From Porites lobata (taxonomy: Eukaryota; Cnidaria; Anthozoa; Scleractinia; Poritidae), in the NCBI GenBank assembly GCA_942486035.1, contig CALNXK010000102.1, positions 1,512,501 through 1,576,500 of the forward strand: a DNA stretch of 64,000 nt, given 5' to 3'. A model generated the notes under the pieces. It did not search any database and was not told where the DNA came from. It saw only the letters and a program-made list of their open reading frames with translations. A program made the position numbers and the translations under genes. Below are positions 40,440-53,300 of this stretch, piece by piece (within the stretch, counting starts at the first letter, position 1; each line of letters begins with the position of its first letter).

Positions 40440-43400
40440 AGATAACACAAACTATCATATTTATTACTATTAAATCTGAGAGCGAAGCAATGGGGAGTTT
40501 AATATGATTCAGTTTAAACTTCTTATTAATTGGTGTTTAAATTATTGAATGTTTTTTTTTTTTTTTGCTTTTTAGTTTTTTTTTAGAATCCCTAAATATT
40601 CAATTGTTTGAAATCTGCTGTTAGAACAGTTTGCCTAGTTTGTTTTAGGGTTTCAATATAGCTGGACTATTTAGGGCCGGTAAAGGCTTGGGATTTAGCA
40701 ATACGTGCTACAGCGTAATTAAAAACTCTTGCTAAAGCAACTTTCGCCAGCCATTTAAAAAGGCAGCATGCACTGCTCTTCACACAAACATTTTTAAAAT
40801 TAGTTATCCAAACGATTGCAGCGTTATTTTTACTTATTTCATGATTCACACCTTTTATTTTGTTATTCAACAACGTTTCTTTAACGTACAACCCTCTTAA
40901 ATATTCAACAAACTGAAAGTCCTGGGAGGGCTGCAACGTAGCAGGGAAGGGCGGGGACAAATGGCCGCCGCGTGACAAAGGTCGATAAGATTGTTAGGGA
41001 AACCAGTTGTGCTATCCAGTGAATAGTGATTTATCTGGTGGATAGCGTTGTCCACCTTTTGAACAACTGCGGCCTGAGGAAGGTATAAAACAAATTTCAT
41101 TTTAAAAAAATTTAAAACTTATGAAAACTTGAAAAAGTCGGCCCAGTTTCTTCAAGTTTTTACCCATATGTTCATCCTTGCCATTCTTAGCAACAGACAA
41201 CAGGGAAACAGTTTCATGGCCGATAGTAAAGTCTTAAACCACGAAACTGAACCATGACTATTTGAAATTACATGTTTTAACTCTTTAAAAAGATTACAAA
41301 GAGCATGACATTGTCCCTTTAAATTAAACTGGGCTATGAAAAGAACCAAGCGCGTAGTTTTTGTAAAAAATAAGCAGTGCTTCTTGTTGTAATCGATTAT
41401 TGGTTCGTCTTCTTACAGTTAATCATGATCAATTTCGTTGAAAAATAATGGTATAGGCTTTTGGGGTTGAAAAATGCGGATAAATCATTCATGTTGTCAG
41501 TCGACTTATAGACTTAGTGCAGGACCCCATAACCCCGAGTCCTGCTCACTGAAATAAGGCTTCACTCCTCCTCTCCCCACCCCCTACGCCCTTCCCACAC
41601 TCACTCTTTTTCGGGGTTAAGACAATCTAGACCTCTTATCCTCTACAAGTATTGTACATCGAGGGGGGATAAAAAGATGTCGATGTATTTTAAGCTTAAT
41701 GTGTCTATAGGTAATTAAGTTTGTGTGTATTAATAGGAGTTAAAAAAAAGGGTTAAATAATTACTAGTAGGGACGCTATACCTGACCTTCTCCTTAAAGG
41801 ATGAAGATCAAACTCAGAGCCTCTATCTTAAGGTTATTTATACGGAACGTTAATAGGAGGAGGTATAGTGTTCTTTACATAACATTTCATGTAATTTTTA
41901 AACGGAAGTTTTGTACGTAAGATTAGGCAACACGTTTTCTCTTCTTCTGTTCGCCCGTTAAGCTGATCAAGACATTTCATAACACCAGATGGCGAGAGAT
42001 AAAAACCAGTCAGTCATTATTAATTTGATTTCTGGAAAGAAGAGTTACGCCAGGAGTTGAGAAAAGGGAGGCAGGAAAGCTTTCTTACTGACCCCGTGCG
42101 CCAGAACCCACTCTGTCTTGATATCGCTTCCCCTAGAGAGAGATCTGAGTACTAGACTAATCACACACTCTACTCTCAGCCTCACCGAAAACACATGAAT
42201 AGTGTCTGAAGACGAGTCTAGGACAGATGCATTTGCCCTAGCTTGGATTCTAGCAAGTGAGGATATTGATTTTGCTGTTTAGGAGTAGGGTGGTACTGCT
42301 TGAAGAGGGGCAGTACGGCTTGAAGTAAATCACTACATCCCGACCCCACTATTTACCTTTAGCCTCAATTTCCTTATGCTTAACCCCTCAAGCCGCAAGA
42401 TCCACATACAAATTCTCCAGACTGATCTTCATACACTTCTTTTAAGAATAGTTGAGAGAATTTGGTTTAAGATCAAAGCGTTTTACCTTTGGTATCAATT
42501 TAGTAATTCTCATAACCTTTACTCTTGATGATCTGCGGATGTTGTTGGGAGAAAATTGATGTTGGTCACTCTTGTGACCTAAAGGGTCAATAAGAACAGA
42601 AAGAGAAAACAGGAGGGTCATAGTGTTGGTAATGAATCTCTTATTTACTCAGTTTATCGCATGTCGTACTTTATGCTTTATACTCTAATAAATTGCATTC
42701 TTAGGATTAGGTATAATCCAGCTGGATTTTTGAAAACATAGCCAGCGGAATGAATTGCAGCCTCTTGATTGTAGAAAGCCAAAACGCAAGTTTCTTAATT
42801 CTTGCGTCTTATTATCCAAAAGATCACACTAAGAAAGGGAAAAGAGGGGGAATTGAGAAAATAGAGGGAAGTGGGAGAAAGGAAGGCGGAGAAGGGACTG
42901 GAAAGACAATGGTTGCAGCCTTTATATTGGCTACTTTTTTGAAGATACTGTACTTTTGGAAAAAAAAAAAAAACTGGCGGAACTACCATGAGAACATTTT
43001 AGTCTTTCAAAAATCTAGCTAAAGAATAGACTGAAGTATTTTAAGAATTCCTCGTTAGAATAGCCAAAAATATCAAGAGTGGTGTTGTATAGATAGATCA
43101 TGTAATGGGCTTGTGCTTTTGACCTCGGTTGTCATAGTCATATGAGATAAGATTTACATTGATTCTCCGCGTTGTTTTTAAAGCATTAAGTCACATCAAC
43201 ATTTATTGGCAGCGGTTGACTCACCGTCTTTGATGACGCCACAATTGAAGGCTTTCAAAAGCAGCAAGGTCTGTTTTACAAGCACTTCTCTCTTGTCAGT
43301 GTAATGATTTTGTATCCGTGCAGTTAATAAACGTTGAGGTGATCCACGTTGTGTGGCATGTGTAGTAATTATTGAAAACACCGTGAGTAAAATCATCTCC

Positions 43401-43900
43401 TTGCACTCTCTGTCTTTCTTGCTGCGCTAGCCTAGTTCCGTTGTCACTAATAAACAATAAAAGTTCCGTGCAATGTTAGCTTTGTTGCATGATTGATGTG
43501 GGGTTGGACGATAGCCGTTCATTATTTTTTTGATGGCCATCAGGGGCGTAGCCGGGATTTTTCTAGAGGTACGCACAATTTCGCAAACCTCCCCCCCCCC
43601 CCCTCCTTACAACAACGTTTTCACCTGATGCTTTATAAGTGTTAAACAATAACTACTTACATATATTTCTAGAAACCACAATTTGCCGTCTGTCCTCTTT
43701 GAATTTATATATTCTGCAGCTTGCTGCCATCTGCGCTCTTCTCCCTGCCTTTTCTCTAAATACATCGGTCCACCACTCGTCCTTTTCTCTGGAAACCGGT
43801 GGTGGGGCCTACTTGCAGACGTTGGGAAAAAAAAAACAAAACAAAACAAAACAAAGAACTCGAAATTAAGCCTTCTGTCCAAAGATTGTTCAAAACATGG
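40440..43900 (+). repeat. 3' flanking duplication of gene B
   Basis: Homologous to 54390-57700 after gene C, and in part to 440-2700 and 10476-12000. An ATTAAA at 40469 is a possible poly(A) signal shared with gene C. A half copy of the ATAGCGTTGTCCACCTTTTG repeat lies at about 41045. The homology ends near 43810, so the ghost cbEGF exon seen after A and C is absent here. Confidence 0.65.
40469..40474 (+). promoter_or_regulatory. Possible poly(A) signal of gene B
   Basis: ATTAAA lies 35 bp after the stop codon and is conserved 35 bp after the gene C stop. The distance is short but possible; cleavage site unknown. Confidence 0.3.
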
Positions 43901-44032
43901 ATAGCTCTATCCGCCGGATAAGTCACTATCTAGCGGATACATGTAAGTATTAGGAAAACCAACTTCGCTATCCACTTTTAAATAGAGATTATCCGGTAGA
44001 TAGCGTTCTCCATCTTTTGAACAACTTGGGAC
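43884..44032. mobile_element. MITE with GTTCAAAA.ATGGA ends
   Basis: The left end TTGTTCAAAACATGGATAGC and the right end CTCCATCTTTTGAACAAC are inverted repeats around several GGATA/TATCC blocks. Right-half copies lie at about 40990-41075 and 54905-54985 in the gene B and C flanks. No TSD was defined. Confidence 0.5.
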
Positions 44033-44462
44033 TGGTGGATCTGCGAAGCATCCTATTAAGCAGGTTCATGAGTTAAAGACAAGCCAAAAAGAGCGATTAG
44101 CCATATGTCTGCCTGGAGTGTAGAAACTTAAGAGCAGATGATGAAAATCTTTAAACTGAATTCCTAAGCAAGCCTTGACGTAAATGCGGAGCTTTCGAGG
44201 GCGCATTAGTAACGCTCAAGAAGACTCTAGAAACATCAAAAAATATCTCAAGATATTCTGCTGACATGCTTGGCGGACAGTCCATACATTCACTCTTGTT
44301 TCAAATTCTCTACAACGGCCACCTCTCTTCAATGGCAACTTTCTTCTGTCCCTAAGGTGGCCGTTGTAGAGGGGTTCAACTGTAGTAAATTACAGTGTGA
44401 TGAAAAGCGCTATCCAACATTTGAACAACGGCGGGGCCAGAAGGTCGTTACTCACTGAAAGC

Positions 44463-44650
44463 AGTAGCCCGCGTAGCAAGCGTTTCCGCGTAAGTTCGTC
44501 GAGAAAGTTCCGACAAGTGCAAAAAAGAGGAATGAAGGGGTAGGGAACGTTCTAACTACGTACTCCCCTCCCCCTCCCCCATCCATCTTTTTTGGTACCG
44601 CTACAACTTTCGCGCAATAAGTAGATTGGAAACGCTTGCTACGCAGGACT
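44463..44650. mobile_element. ~188-bp TIR element (GCGTAGCAAGCGTTTCC ends)
   Basis: GCGTAGCAAGCGTTTCC near 44471 is mirrored by GGAAACGCTTGCTACGC ending near 44644, and homology extends a few bases outward. The interior is purine-rich on one side. No TSD was found. Confidence 0.55.
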
Positions 44651-45203
44651 GGATATTAAGATGGCGACGCGCTAATTGCTACTGCACCATCTCATCTCTG
44701 ATCGGGCTTTCTGATCGATTGCCATTACTGTAAAAGTGTCTCCTTTGTCACGAAATATTTTACAAGCCGTTCGGGATCGCCGACGTTGATTGTTTTTTGG
44801 TTGCTGGAGCAATTCCAAGCACATAACACAGGACACCTACGCATCGTCTCCGTTGAAAGTTTGTCCAGAAGGTCTTATTCAAACTTGAAAAAGTGCATTT
44901 GGTTGCAAAAATAAGCTCACAGTCAACTTACTTATGACGGATTAGATAAATCTTCGGAAAGCATTTTTTTTAAAATCAGCTGCCAGTTTGGAGGCACAAA
45001 ATTTTTTCTCTCTGAAGAGTATTTTCAGCTGAGCGAAGAAAGGATTATTACAAGCAACCACTTGGTTTTCTCTAGGTCTGACAACCAGTTAAAATTAGCC
45101 CTATAGATTCTTAAAAAATGAAATTGTCCGCTATTTGCTTACACTGGTATCAGATTGAAAGTTTTATTTTTGCATTTTTAACGAGCAATAAATTTTTGAC
45201 TTG

Positions 45204-45568
45204 GGCCCTGTTCGATCGCACTGCGAAGAAAAAAAATAAAGAGTTTGGCATCTACAAAAAAATTGAAAAATTTGTCATCACCAAACACGGCAATTTTTTT
45301 GTGTAACCAGAAACATCAATTAAAGGAACTTTAATTGGTTATGTCCGCGAAATAAGATGACCCGACGAAGGATAGTTCTCAAGGAATTGGATTTTGTCGT
45401 CTGACAAAATTTGAAGGCCTACAAATCTTCTCGACGGCGTCTTTGAAGTTTGGTGACTCTTGAGAAAATTTTGCTAGGTAAAAAACGAATCATTTACACT
45501 AGAAATGGCTTCTCGTTGAAAGATTTTTTTGCAAAACAAACAAAATTTTGCGCAGTGCGAACGGGGCC
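45204..45568. mobile_element. ~365-bp TIR element (GGCCC.GTTCG ends)
   Basis: GGCCCTGTTCGATCGCACTG at the left is mirrored by CAGTGCGAACGGGGCC at the right. The interior is AT-rich with no long frame of note. The TSD is unclear. Confidence 0.45.
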
Positions 45569-46950
45569 TTAAACTTTTCAGGGCCGCCAGATTAAACTGA
45601 GAAACCGTTTAGACTTTTCACTGAAGAGATAAAGCCACAAGAATTTTCCTGACTACATGGCAAGTGAATGTGTTATTTCAAGCAATTGATAACTGTTCCA
45701 AACCGGACGTGTTAGGGCCGTTCTTACTAAGCTGGCTCGACGTCAGCACGACTCTAACACGACTGTATAGCACCGCTAGGTTTCAGACGCCGAATTAAAT
45801 AAAATAGCTGTTGCAGAAAAAATATATATATATAAATATATATAAAGCGGTCTATTTATAGTTTATGAATTGTTACTGCCGTGGAGTATACTATACGGGG
45901 CGCGGCAGTGGCACGACTTGGTTTCAAACGTCGTGCTACTGCTGTGCTGTAAAGTCGAATTTAATTCGATCAATTGAGTTCGGCACGGCAGTAGCTAGCA
46001 TAACGTTTGTAACAGGCCAGTGTCATTAGACACGTGATCTTATGGGAACTGTTCCCATTTTTTTTGAGTAAATAACACTAAAAGATGTTCATTATGATGT
46101 TTATTTTAAAAACTCTTGCTTTTTTAGTAATTGCCCATCTTTTTCTCCCTATTTTTTTGTAATTGTATGAAACCACTTCTGTGAAAAGTTATCCTTAAAC
46201 GAAGCAGTAGTATTCGATTCGCAGCCAAGCGAATACTTCTCATCCTGAATTTAAATACGGAATTTTAGAACATTTCACTTTCTTGCCGTCTTACTTATGC
46301 TGATTGCTGTCGCAATATAAGGCATCAGTTTCTTTATTGGACTACCTGTTTGTTTAAAATATAAGCGACATTCAGGAGCCGCTTGCTAATTTAGGTGCTT
46401 AACTACTTTTACGTTGCAGTCTAAAAGTCAGTTAATCAATTTTTTTGCTGTTGAAGATAAATTTCTATACCAACAATTTACAATTTTTTATTTAGTCATT
46501 TAATGCTAACGATACAGTAAATAAGGACTGAATATTCAGCAAACCTAATTTACATAGTATAGTAGCATTTCAATATCTCTTTGATATTAGCTGGTTGGTA
46601 ACTTAATGGGTATTTGTAGTGATTAACGTTGTGTAATTAACATTAATTTTGCAATATTTAGAGCTGAACCTTTTTGCCAAACTAGATTCGATTTTACAAA
46701 ATCATTCCAAACGTTGCAGTGTAGCGGTAGAATAAAGCTGTAACTCTTTTCAGCAGCGAAATATTTCCAAGAAATAAATTTTGTGCATCCTGATGTCCTC
46801 AGTCCTGAGGTTAGCATTTTCAGAATTGTTCGCTAAAACGGCAACAAGCTTTTTAATTTTTCCCGCAGTGTCCTTTACTTTGACAGGACAAGTCAATCAC
46901 TGAAAGGACACGCGTCAATCGAGCTCAAAGTATCCATTAATTTGCTATAT
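45569..46950. other. Region upstream of gene C, no recognisable gene
   Basis: AT-rich sequence with a (TA)n tract at about 45820-45845. I see GTCGTGC/GCACGAC-type repeats at 45750-45990 and only short frames. Confidence 0.45.
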
Positions 46951-46967
46951 ACAAAATTATATATATT

Positions 46968-46973
46968 TATAAA
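46968..46973 (+). promoter_or_regulatory. TATA-like box of gene C
   Basis: TATAAA within ATATATTTATAAACCC lies 85 bp before the ATG at 47058. No equivalent lies before pseudogene A. Confidence 0.35.
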
Positions 46974-47057
46974 CCCTACAAATTTTACCCGAGAACGTCC
47001 TTTACACAGACACACCCTGTTCACGAAAACAACGCTGTAATATTGCAGATAGATAAC

Positions 47058-47360
47058 ATGATTTCCTCACTCATTTTCTGCTTCATCGTTGGCGCAGTTC
47101 TAGCAGCCGAGGAAGACTTTAGATCTGCCTACATCAAAACGCGAGAGGACAAGCGTTTACTTGGCTATGTTGTCAAGAAAATCGATTCTACGGATGAAAT
47201 ATCATGCAGTAAAGCATGTTTAAGGCATTCTTGGTGTACCTCTTCTAACTTCAAAGAGTCCTCGGGTAACTGTGAACTGAACAAGCATGAGTTCTCTACA
47301 GCTGATGATGACACCAAACTCACTGATAATCCAGGAACGACGTTTTCAATGTTTCTTAAG
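47058..47360 (+). CDS. Gene C exon 1: signal peptide and PAN/apple domain
   Basis: The ATG at 47058 starts MISSLIFCFIVGAVLAAEED, a clear leader. The PAN core ISCSKACLRHSWCTSSNF, then NCELNKHEFS, keeps all four cysteines. The exon ends AAG|gtaaga in phase 0. An upstream TTG in the same frame is not needed as a start. Confidence 0.8.
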
Positions 47361-50300
47361 GTAAGAAAAGTACCGAATTTTCATTGCTTAGACAACAAGA
47401 GCGTGCGTGCGCATACGTCCCTAATTTCTCTGTGCAAGAAGACTAGACTCCTGCACCCAGGCTAAGGCAACAACAAGATGTAAAGTAAAGTTGAGTTGTT
47501 GTCAAAAAGCGCAGGGATTTCAGTATTATGTTTCTTATTGGGAGCGAGCCATGTTTTCCCTTTCCCAAATTTTTCAGTTCCGACAAGAAAATCAATATCG
47601 AGGTCAATGTTTTCTTCCCTAACAGGAGGCTTACTTGTTTTGAAAATAAAGTTAAGAAAAGTGTACAGTGCAAACAACTATAAATGTTACAAAAAGAGAA
47701 AAGCAGAGCCGGCAATTTGTAAGAGGAAATTTTATGTTCAACATTAGATTTGCGTTGTGCTGTTAAAAATGTTGAGGGATTTGTCTCGCTACCTGCAAAT
47801 GACCTGTATGGAGTTAGTACGTCGCCGCCCCCTGCCCGAGAAAGAGTGTCTAAAACATAAAAAGCTGTAGGATGTCGATGGAAAACGATGTATATCATTT
47901 TAGCTTACCGAAGTAACATATGAACATTTTCCTCAGGGCTGCCTAATGGCTGGATGCCTTAACGGAGGTTCTTGTTTCTTCGACGAAGGGAAAGACACGT
48001 CTGCTTGTTCATGCAGTCCACAATGGAGAGGAGAAAAATGCGAAATAGGTAGGTATAAACTGTTTTTGTTTTTCGATAGACAATATAGGAGAAGAGTGAA
48101 AGACGTAAACCGGCTGTAAACGAAATCACACAACTTTCTATACTTTATACGTGGCAAATTTTTTTAGTAGCAAGGAAAGATTTATATTTTCTGCTGCCAG
48201 GTTTTCTCTGCAATGTATAGTTGATATAGTGTAGTCCTCTGGAATTAATTTACATCCCTTGTAATATAACAAAAGAATGTAACGTACGAGACTTTGGCGT
48301 TTACCGTAAGCCTCGAATGTGGAAAAGACATTTAGAGTCTGGCCAAATTGTTTGTGACGCTCAAATTAACGTAAGTGATACCTAACACCTGGATAATCCC
48401 AACAATTACATTTCACGGACGTTTTTAAACAGAGAATTTGCATGCATGTTTTAGATAATCATTTTGCTTAAGGCTTTTTGGCAAAAAACTGGTCGATCAT
48501 CCCAGGAAACAGATTCTAAATAGATGTGTAAATTGTTTAATAGTTAGTCGTAAAGAAAACAAAGTGGCAATGGGCAGACTTAGCACAATTGATAGCCATG
48601 TGTAGGACATTAAAAAATTCAATAAAAAGATGGGGTCACCTTGCTTGTTTTTCTTTTGCTCGGCCGTTATTCTCGAAAACCATCAAAAAATTTTAGCATT
48701 TAGCAAAAACTATATATGAATACTACAGAAACCTCAATTCTGTTTGCTTCTCTGGACTATATATAATCTCTGGGCTCCAAATGCAGAGTTTCACGTCATT
48801 TACTGTATACAAATAATACAACTTCTACTATCTTCTATCTCCCTTTAAAATATTTTCTTTGAGTACCCATAACATTCCCATATATTATTGTGTTACCTAC
48901 AAGTTTAATTATCATAAGAAATAGGCCCTCTAAGGGGTGTTACGTATGTCCAGAGTCTGAATTTCAAAACCTGTCGTTTCTCGTATTGAGGAGGAAGCCA
49001 TGTCGCTGTCGGTATTTTACTATTGTATTTGTGCTTTTATTCTCTGTCGCTGTCGCAGTTTCAACCCATCTTTGTGTCGTTTGTCGCCATTTCTGCTGCC
49101 CTATGTCGCTGTTTCAAGGCCATGATTCGCTTGTCGAAATTATCCTAACAGGGCCTCTAGAAAGTGGCCAAAACAAGTGTGATCAACGAAAACCTACTTA
49201 AGGGTGGAGCTATACAAAACACTACTGTTGTATGGGCCTGATGGGTTTAAAGTCTGAAAATGAAAAAAAGGGAGTGTGAAAATAAGACGATACCATTAAT
49301 GTTTTGTATGCGCCTAATAAGCCTGCATTGTGGACTAGTTATGGACTAGTCTGAAATGTCACACATCTCCACCCCCTGACCCGTGGGGGCACATCTCTCT
49401 CCCCCATGCCCTTCACGGGTTAGGGGGTGGAGACGAATGACATTTCAGACTACGTATGGATATTTACGTTCATGATCTAGGGTTTGATAAAGGAGCGAGA
49501 ATACAGAAGAAACACATGTCCCTTTTGTAAGTACGTAGGGTAGCAAATAACTAACAAACCATCAATTTTCCCATGAAGTAGCCACTTGCCTTATTGTGGC
49601 AAGCAATCAAAGAAAACGGTAATCATCAAAAGGATTTTCTACGAAAGATCACGGAACAGATCTAGAAGACTGAAGGAATCATTCAGTAAAAATTATATTC
49701 TTCTAAATAAATCAATGCATTCTTTTTACTATTTTGCAGACATCAACGAGTGTGAGACAGGAAAGCATCACTGCGACTCGCATGCTTTCTGTAACAGCAC
49801 TAAAGGCTCTTACAATTGTACATGCAAACCAGGATATTTTGGAAATGGCTTTAATTGCACAGGTAATATTGTAACAAAAACTTGATAGCAAAAACCTTAA
49901 CCTTGTATAACAACATTTTTATTCATCCTTTTTTTTTTTAGTAGACGCTAAAGTGTTTGTTAAATCTTCAGGCCCGTAGCCAGGTTTTATTACTGTACGG
50001 GAAGGGGAAGGGGGCTCGATCCAAGGAAAAGACGGACAAAACGTGGCTGGAGGAGCCAAGTCTCTAGGGCGAAAAAGGGTTGTCTGAGACTGCATTTCGA
50101 GCGCTTTGATAAAAATGGATATTTTGTCAAATTTTATAACTTTAAAAGTGGTTCTTTTGGGGGGGGGAAGAGACTAACTACTTTACTTTACGACTTTACG
50201 TCAAGGACAATGTCAATTTAATGTCACTATTGAAAATTACAAATTAGAAAGAAAGTTTTTTGCATCAGTATTATTCACTAGGTTTGATTTTTCATTAGTG

Positions 50301-53300
50301 GAACAAGTTCAAGCCTCCTTGGATGCTTCTTAGCAAACGGATCAACGACTTCTTCCAGATCAATGTCTGTTAGATAGTGGATGCGCATATAAACAGTCAG
50401 AGAGGAGAGGCTCTACTGTGTCGCGAATATTACTTAGTTTTAGCCACAGAAAACAGCTGATATTTTAAGCTATCCTCAAAGACAAAGGACTTCAAATTCT
50501 TTCTTATACTTTACGAAGGCGAAAACACGTTTTGTGGAAAGCGTGAGTCGGGCTTTTCAAATCTTTCACAGTATTTTCAAGTTTACTACGCAATCAGTAA
50601 ATTATTGGTGAGGATAGAACAAAACTAATAGATTCAGGGACAGGTTCACGGTTCAGCGCATGCTCATTTATCAAAATGGTGTTTTTCTGCCGGGACATGC
50701 TGTATCGTCTATGCAGGCAATATGATCATGTCATAAAGTTGTGAAAGAACCAATCTGCACACTCCCCTGACAGTCACTTGCACTTGATAAACTTACATAT
50801 TTGCAAATAGCTGTAAATTAATCAAGTATGGAATAACAACAATAAATTCAACGTTGGTAGTGTTGGTATAATCCACTATTTTTTTTCAGCGATTTTAGTA
50901 CTCCTCCATCCTACTTAAGGTTACTCTGAATACAATTCTGCTTTGAAATACACTCTGAGATCGCTGAGATACATGTGAGTGGGATTATTAACCGATAGAA
51001 CTGATAATAAATTGTAAAGAAGTAATTTAATTAATGAGCATCGCTTAACCGTGAACCTGTCCCTTGAAAACACAGGGGCTCCCAACGACAATTTTCGGAA
51101 AAATATCTGTTCGGAAGACGATTTGAGATCTAGAATTTTCGGAACATTTGTTGTATTATTTTTTGCTTGCCTGCCTCTCCTAAGATTTTCGAACATCTAT
51201 AAACTACTACAGTTGCCCATTTTTAACGGATTTTTACCCTTAAAAGGTCACGTAGAATTTTCGGGAGCCTTTGTCCTGGCTGAAATTTTCGAAAAGGTAA
51301 GTTTTGATCCCTACAATTCTCGGATCACTAGACTTTCAGCTAGGAAATCCGAACAGATGAAAAACTTTTAGGGATAAAAATATGCCTATATCTACCGTTT
51401 AAATACTAAAATAACGCTATGTTTAAGTGGTTTTGAACTATATTCTCGTTGGGTGCCCCTGAAAACAGTTCTAACATGAAAGGGCTCGTTGTTAGCCTGT
51501 TAGCAGGCAAACTTGTGCTAGTTTGGGTTTATTATTGCTCGAACCGGCGAAGCCGATGAAAAGAATGGGGTGATTCTCGAGGTCCATACTTTACTTTTTA
51601 AGAATATTTGCATATTCGACGAACAATCATCAGCCCGATACGCAGTTTTCGTCACAGCTTTTCTAGGTGTTTATTGGCCGGTTGCGGAAACTATTGTAGG
51701 TTGGCTCTAGCCTGAGTATCAGGCCTCATTCCTTATAGAGGTTGGGGGAGACGAGATTGGATACTTTATGTGAATGAACAGCATATGATATCTGGGGATG
51801 GGGGGAGGGAGGCATAAGGGAATAAAGAATCATTAAAAAAATATGATAAACCGAAAATTGTCGTTTGCGCCACACTTCAAATTCATTATGTCATGCTAAT
51901 TGCCAAGTTAATTTTTAAGTAATTTAAATTATTCTTCAATACTATTTTCAGAATTTATGAACTCGTCGATTTTGAACAGCAGTGATTACTATTTTCGTCA
52001 TTTGGGCAATTTTCTGGAGAATGCGGTTGGGGACAATTCTCACTGGTTGTTGTGCTGGCGTGCTACATTGCATGGCTGGGATGTCAGTCAGTTTCACAGT
52101 CGCTGCGATGGAAAGTACCACACTGTTACCATCATAAGAAAAGGCAAATTCATCTTTGGCGGATACACGGATATTCCTTGGGGTAAAAAAAACTAATTCC
52201 CTTATTTTATCGTCTTTTTTTACTGCAATGTAACAGCTTTACAATTCTGATCTACTTGCACTGCTTATTAGAGTTTAACTCTTTTTTATAAGGTTGAAAC
52301 ATCACTCTTGGTTTGTCACCTTGTAATGATGGTCAAGTGTTTTTTTGTAATGAACCTTAGTTACCTTTGCCAGTGTGGGTCTTACCCTCGATAGGTCTGG
52401 TCGCCCTTATTTTTAATCCAAACCGAAACCCAAAAAACAAATTGTTATTCTTGAGCGAGCCACGCTTCACTCAAGGTCTCGATGAACTCCACCCATCCCC
52501 ACCAACTTTTGTTAAGGCTTGGATCCATCCGTGATGACAATAAGGTTTCCTTCAAGAGAAGTGAAGTTTCTTCCTTCCTTAGCGCGTGAGTTGGGACAAG
52601 TCTGTGAACGGGATCTGACAAACATTGGATTGCACAGACTTGCGGATCGTGCCACTCAAGCATGTTCAGGCATGGGTCACCTTCTAATTTGCATAATTTG
52701 GCAAAGTTTCATTTGAAACGGATTGTTTTGATCAGTCGTCATGAAACTTGGCAAGCAGTTTTAGCTCGGTGTCTTTAACAATATTTGACATATTCATTGT
52801 TGAAATATTAGTCACGTGACCTGCAAATGATCGTTAACGTTCAAAGTTTTCAAATTAAAACGGGGGGAAAGGAAATGAAAGAGCAGCAAATATTCTTAGG
52901 CACCAGTGTTTTTCCCATGGCCTGGATATTATGAAATAGCCCTGCATGTATGCCTAAGTGGAGCAAGGATTACGAAATAAGGAAAAAAGGTCACGTGACG
53001 TATAAAATACTTTAATAACTCTTAATAAAAAATGCTTTAATCCACCTTGCAAGGCTAATTGACAACCCAGACAGTTTCGCTGACAATTTAATGACAAGTA
53101 TTTTTAGGCTGAAGCTTAACAACCTTGCTCCGTTTGAGAAAACTAATTTTGTGACGTCATGGTCTAAAGAATGTCACGTGATGCTTGGGATGAATTTTCC
53201 AAAACTATTTCAGTGAGATATGTCTTATCATATCTTTGTGGAACCTTTACTTGGATCCTTCTGTGTCATAAAAGAGGATCTTTAAATTCTCTGTAGCGAG

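Noticed and set aside
43594..43610. Poly-C run
   Set aside because: A length-variable homopolymer in a CT-rich repeat. The paralogous sites at 11790 and 57460 are shorter.
45750..45990. GCACGAC and GTCGTGC blocks as a possible regulatory array
   Set aside because: Irregular spacing and imperfect copies inside a likely decayed inverted repeat; no support for regulation.
47443..47898. 151-codon minus-strand frame in gene C intron 1
   Set aside because: It lies antisense over the intron and overlaps the exon 1 homology region. The paralogous gene A stretch breaks it into shorter frames, and no domain is visible.
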